A stretch of 64,000 bases of DNA from Cyanidium caldarium (lineage: Eukaryota > Rhodophyta > Bangiophyceae > Cyanidiales > Cyanidiaceae). The position numbers and the translations under genes were made by a program. The notes under the pieces are model-generated. The model did not search any database and was not told the origin of the DNA. It worked only from the letters and a program-made list of their open reading frames with translations. Location: NCBI GenBank assembly GCA_026184775.1, contig JANCYW010000018.1, positions 223,434 to 287,433 on the forward strand. The letters are read 5' to 3'. Position 1 is the first letter of the stretch. Each line of letters begins with the position of its first letter. Positions 63,838 through 64,000 of the stretch are shown piece by piece.

Positions 63838-64000
63838 AATGGGGGGGAATGGGGGGGAATGGGGGGGAATGGGGGAATGGGGGAATGGGGGGAATGGGGG
63901 GGAATGGGGGGAATGGGGGGAATGGGGGGAATGGGGGGGAATGGGGGGGAATGGGAATGGGGGGGAATGGGGGGGAATGGGGGGGGGAAAGGGGGGGGGG
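63838..64000. repeat. Telomere, AATGGGGGG-type repeat
   Basis: About 17-18 units of AAT plus a G-run, mostly 5-8 Gs, reading G-rich 5'->3' toward the window end as expected for a right chromosome end. The known C. merolae telomere unit is AATGGGGGG. The last bases (a longer G-run with AAA) look like read-end noise or a variant unit. Confidence 0.96.

Overview
The window reads as the right end of a nuclear chromosome from a unicellular red alga of the Cyanidiophyceae (Cyanidioschyzon, Cyanidiococcus or Cyanidium type). Three things point there. The genes are eukaryotic, tightly packed and apparently without introns, in GC-rich DNA. The last ~160 bases are an AATGGGGGG-type array with variable G-runs, which matches the telomere repeat known from Cyanidioschyzon merolae. 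A nitrate cluster pairs nitrate reductase and an NRT-type transporter with a sulfite-reductase-like protein in place of a classical nitrite reductase, an arrangement described for C. merolae. The species cannot be fixed from the sequence alone.

Layout. 1-28 kb holds housekeeping and nuclear-function genes: a RecQ4-like helicase (3' end outside the window), a diacylglycerol-lipase-like enzyme, TenA, ERGIC3, eIF3g, an acidic orphan, polynucleotide phosphorylase, a disordered orphan, Tim10, a Rad60-type SUMO-like protein, TTC27, Mnd1, SBDS, a MYDGF-like secreted protein, SET1 and a fused biotin-synthesis enzyme. 28.1-35.4 kb is the nitrate-assimilation cluster: the sulfite-reductase-like protein on +, nitrate reductase on -, transporter on +. 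35.9-60.6 kb holds a GRAB golgin, an SKA1-like protein, BUD31, a Rrn7/TAF1B-like factor, a PITP, an NAA25-like NatB subunit, CCT6, mitochondrial OSCP, a RING-H2 protein, RsmG, three weakly characterised or orphan proteins, TFIIE-alpha, and a bacterial-type acyl-CoA synthetase/GNAT fusion as the last gene. From 60.6 kb there is no convincing intact gene: about 0.7 kb of broken Cys-rich coding-like DNA, about 2.4 kb of G/T-rich strand-biased DNA with tandem repeats of 195, 89 and 29 bp, and then the telomere.

How genes relate. The nitrate cluster supplies uptake, nitrate to nitrite, and nitrite to ammonium. The 5' regions of the sulfite-reductase-like gene and the transporter share a CGATC-N8-GATCG dyad at nearly the same distance from the start codon (118 and 116 bases) and a T-run followed by CAACGG, which suggests common control. 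The reductase frame carries a one-base loss in a G-run near its 3' end. Other genes belong to unrelated pathways and mostly sit in divergent or convergent pairs with 40-670 bp between them. Starts were chosen as the ATG giving the family-typical N-terminus; longer upstream open frames exist for many genes because GC-rich DNA has few stops.
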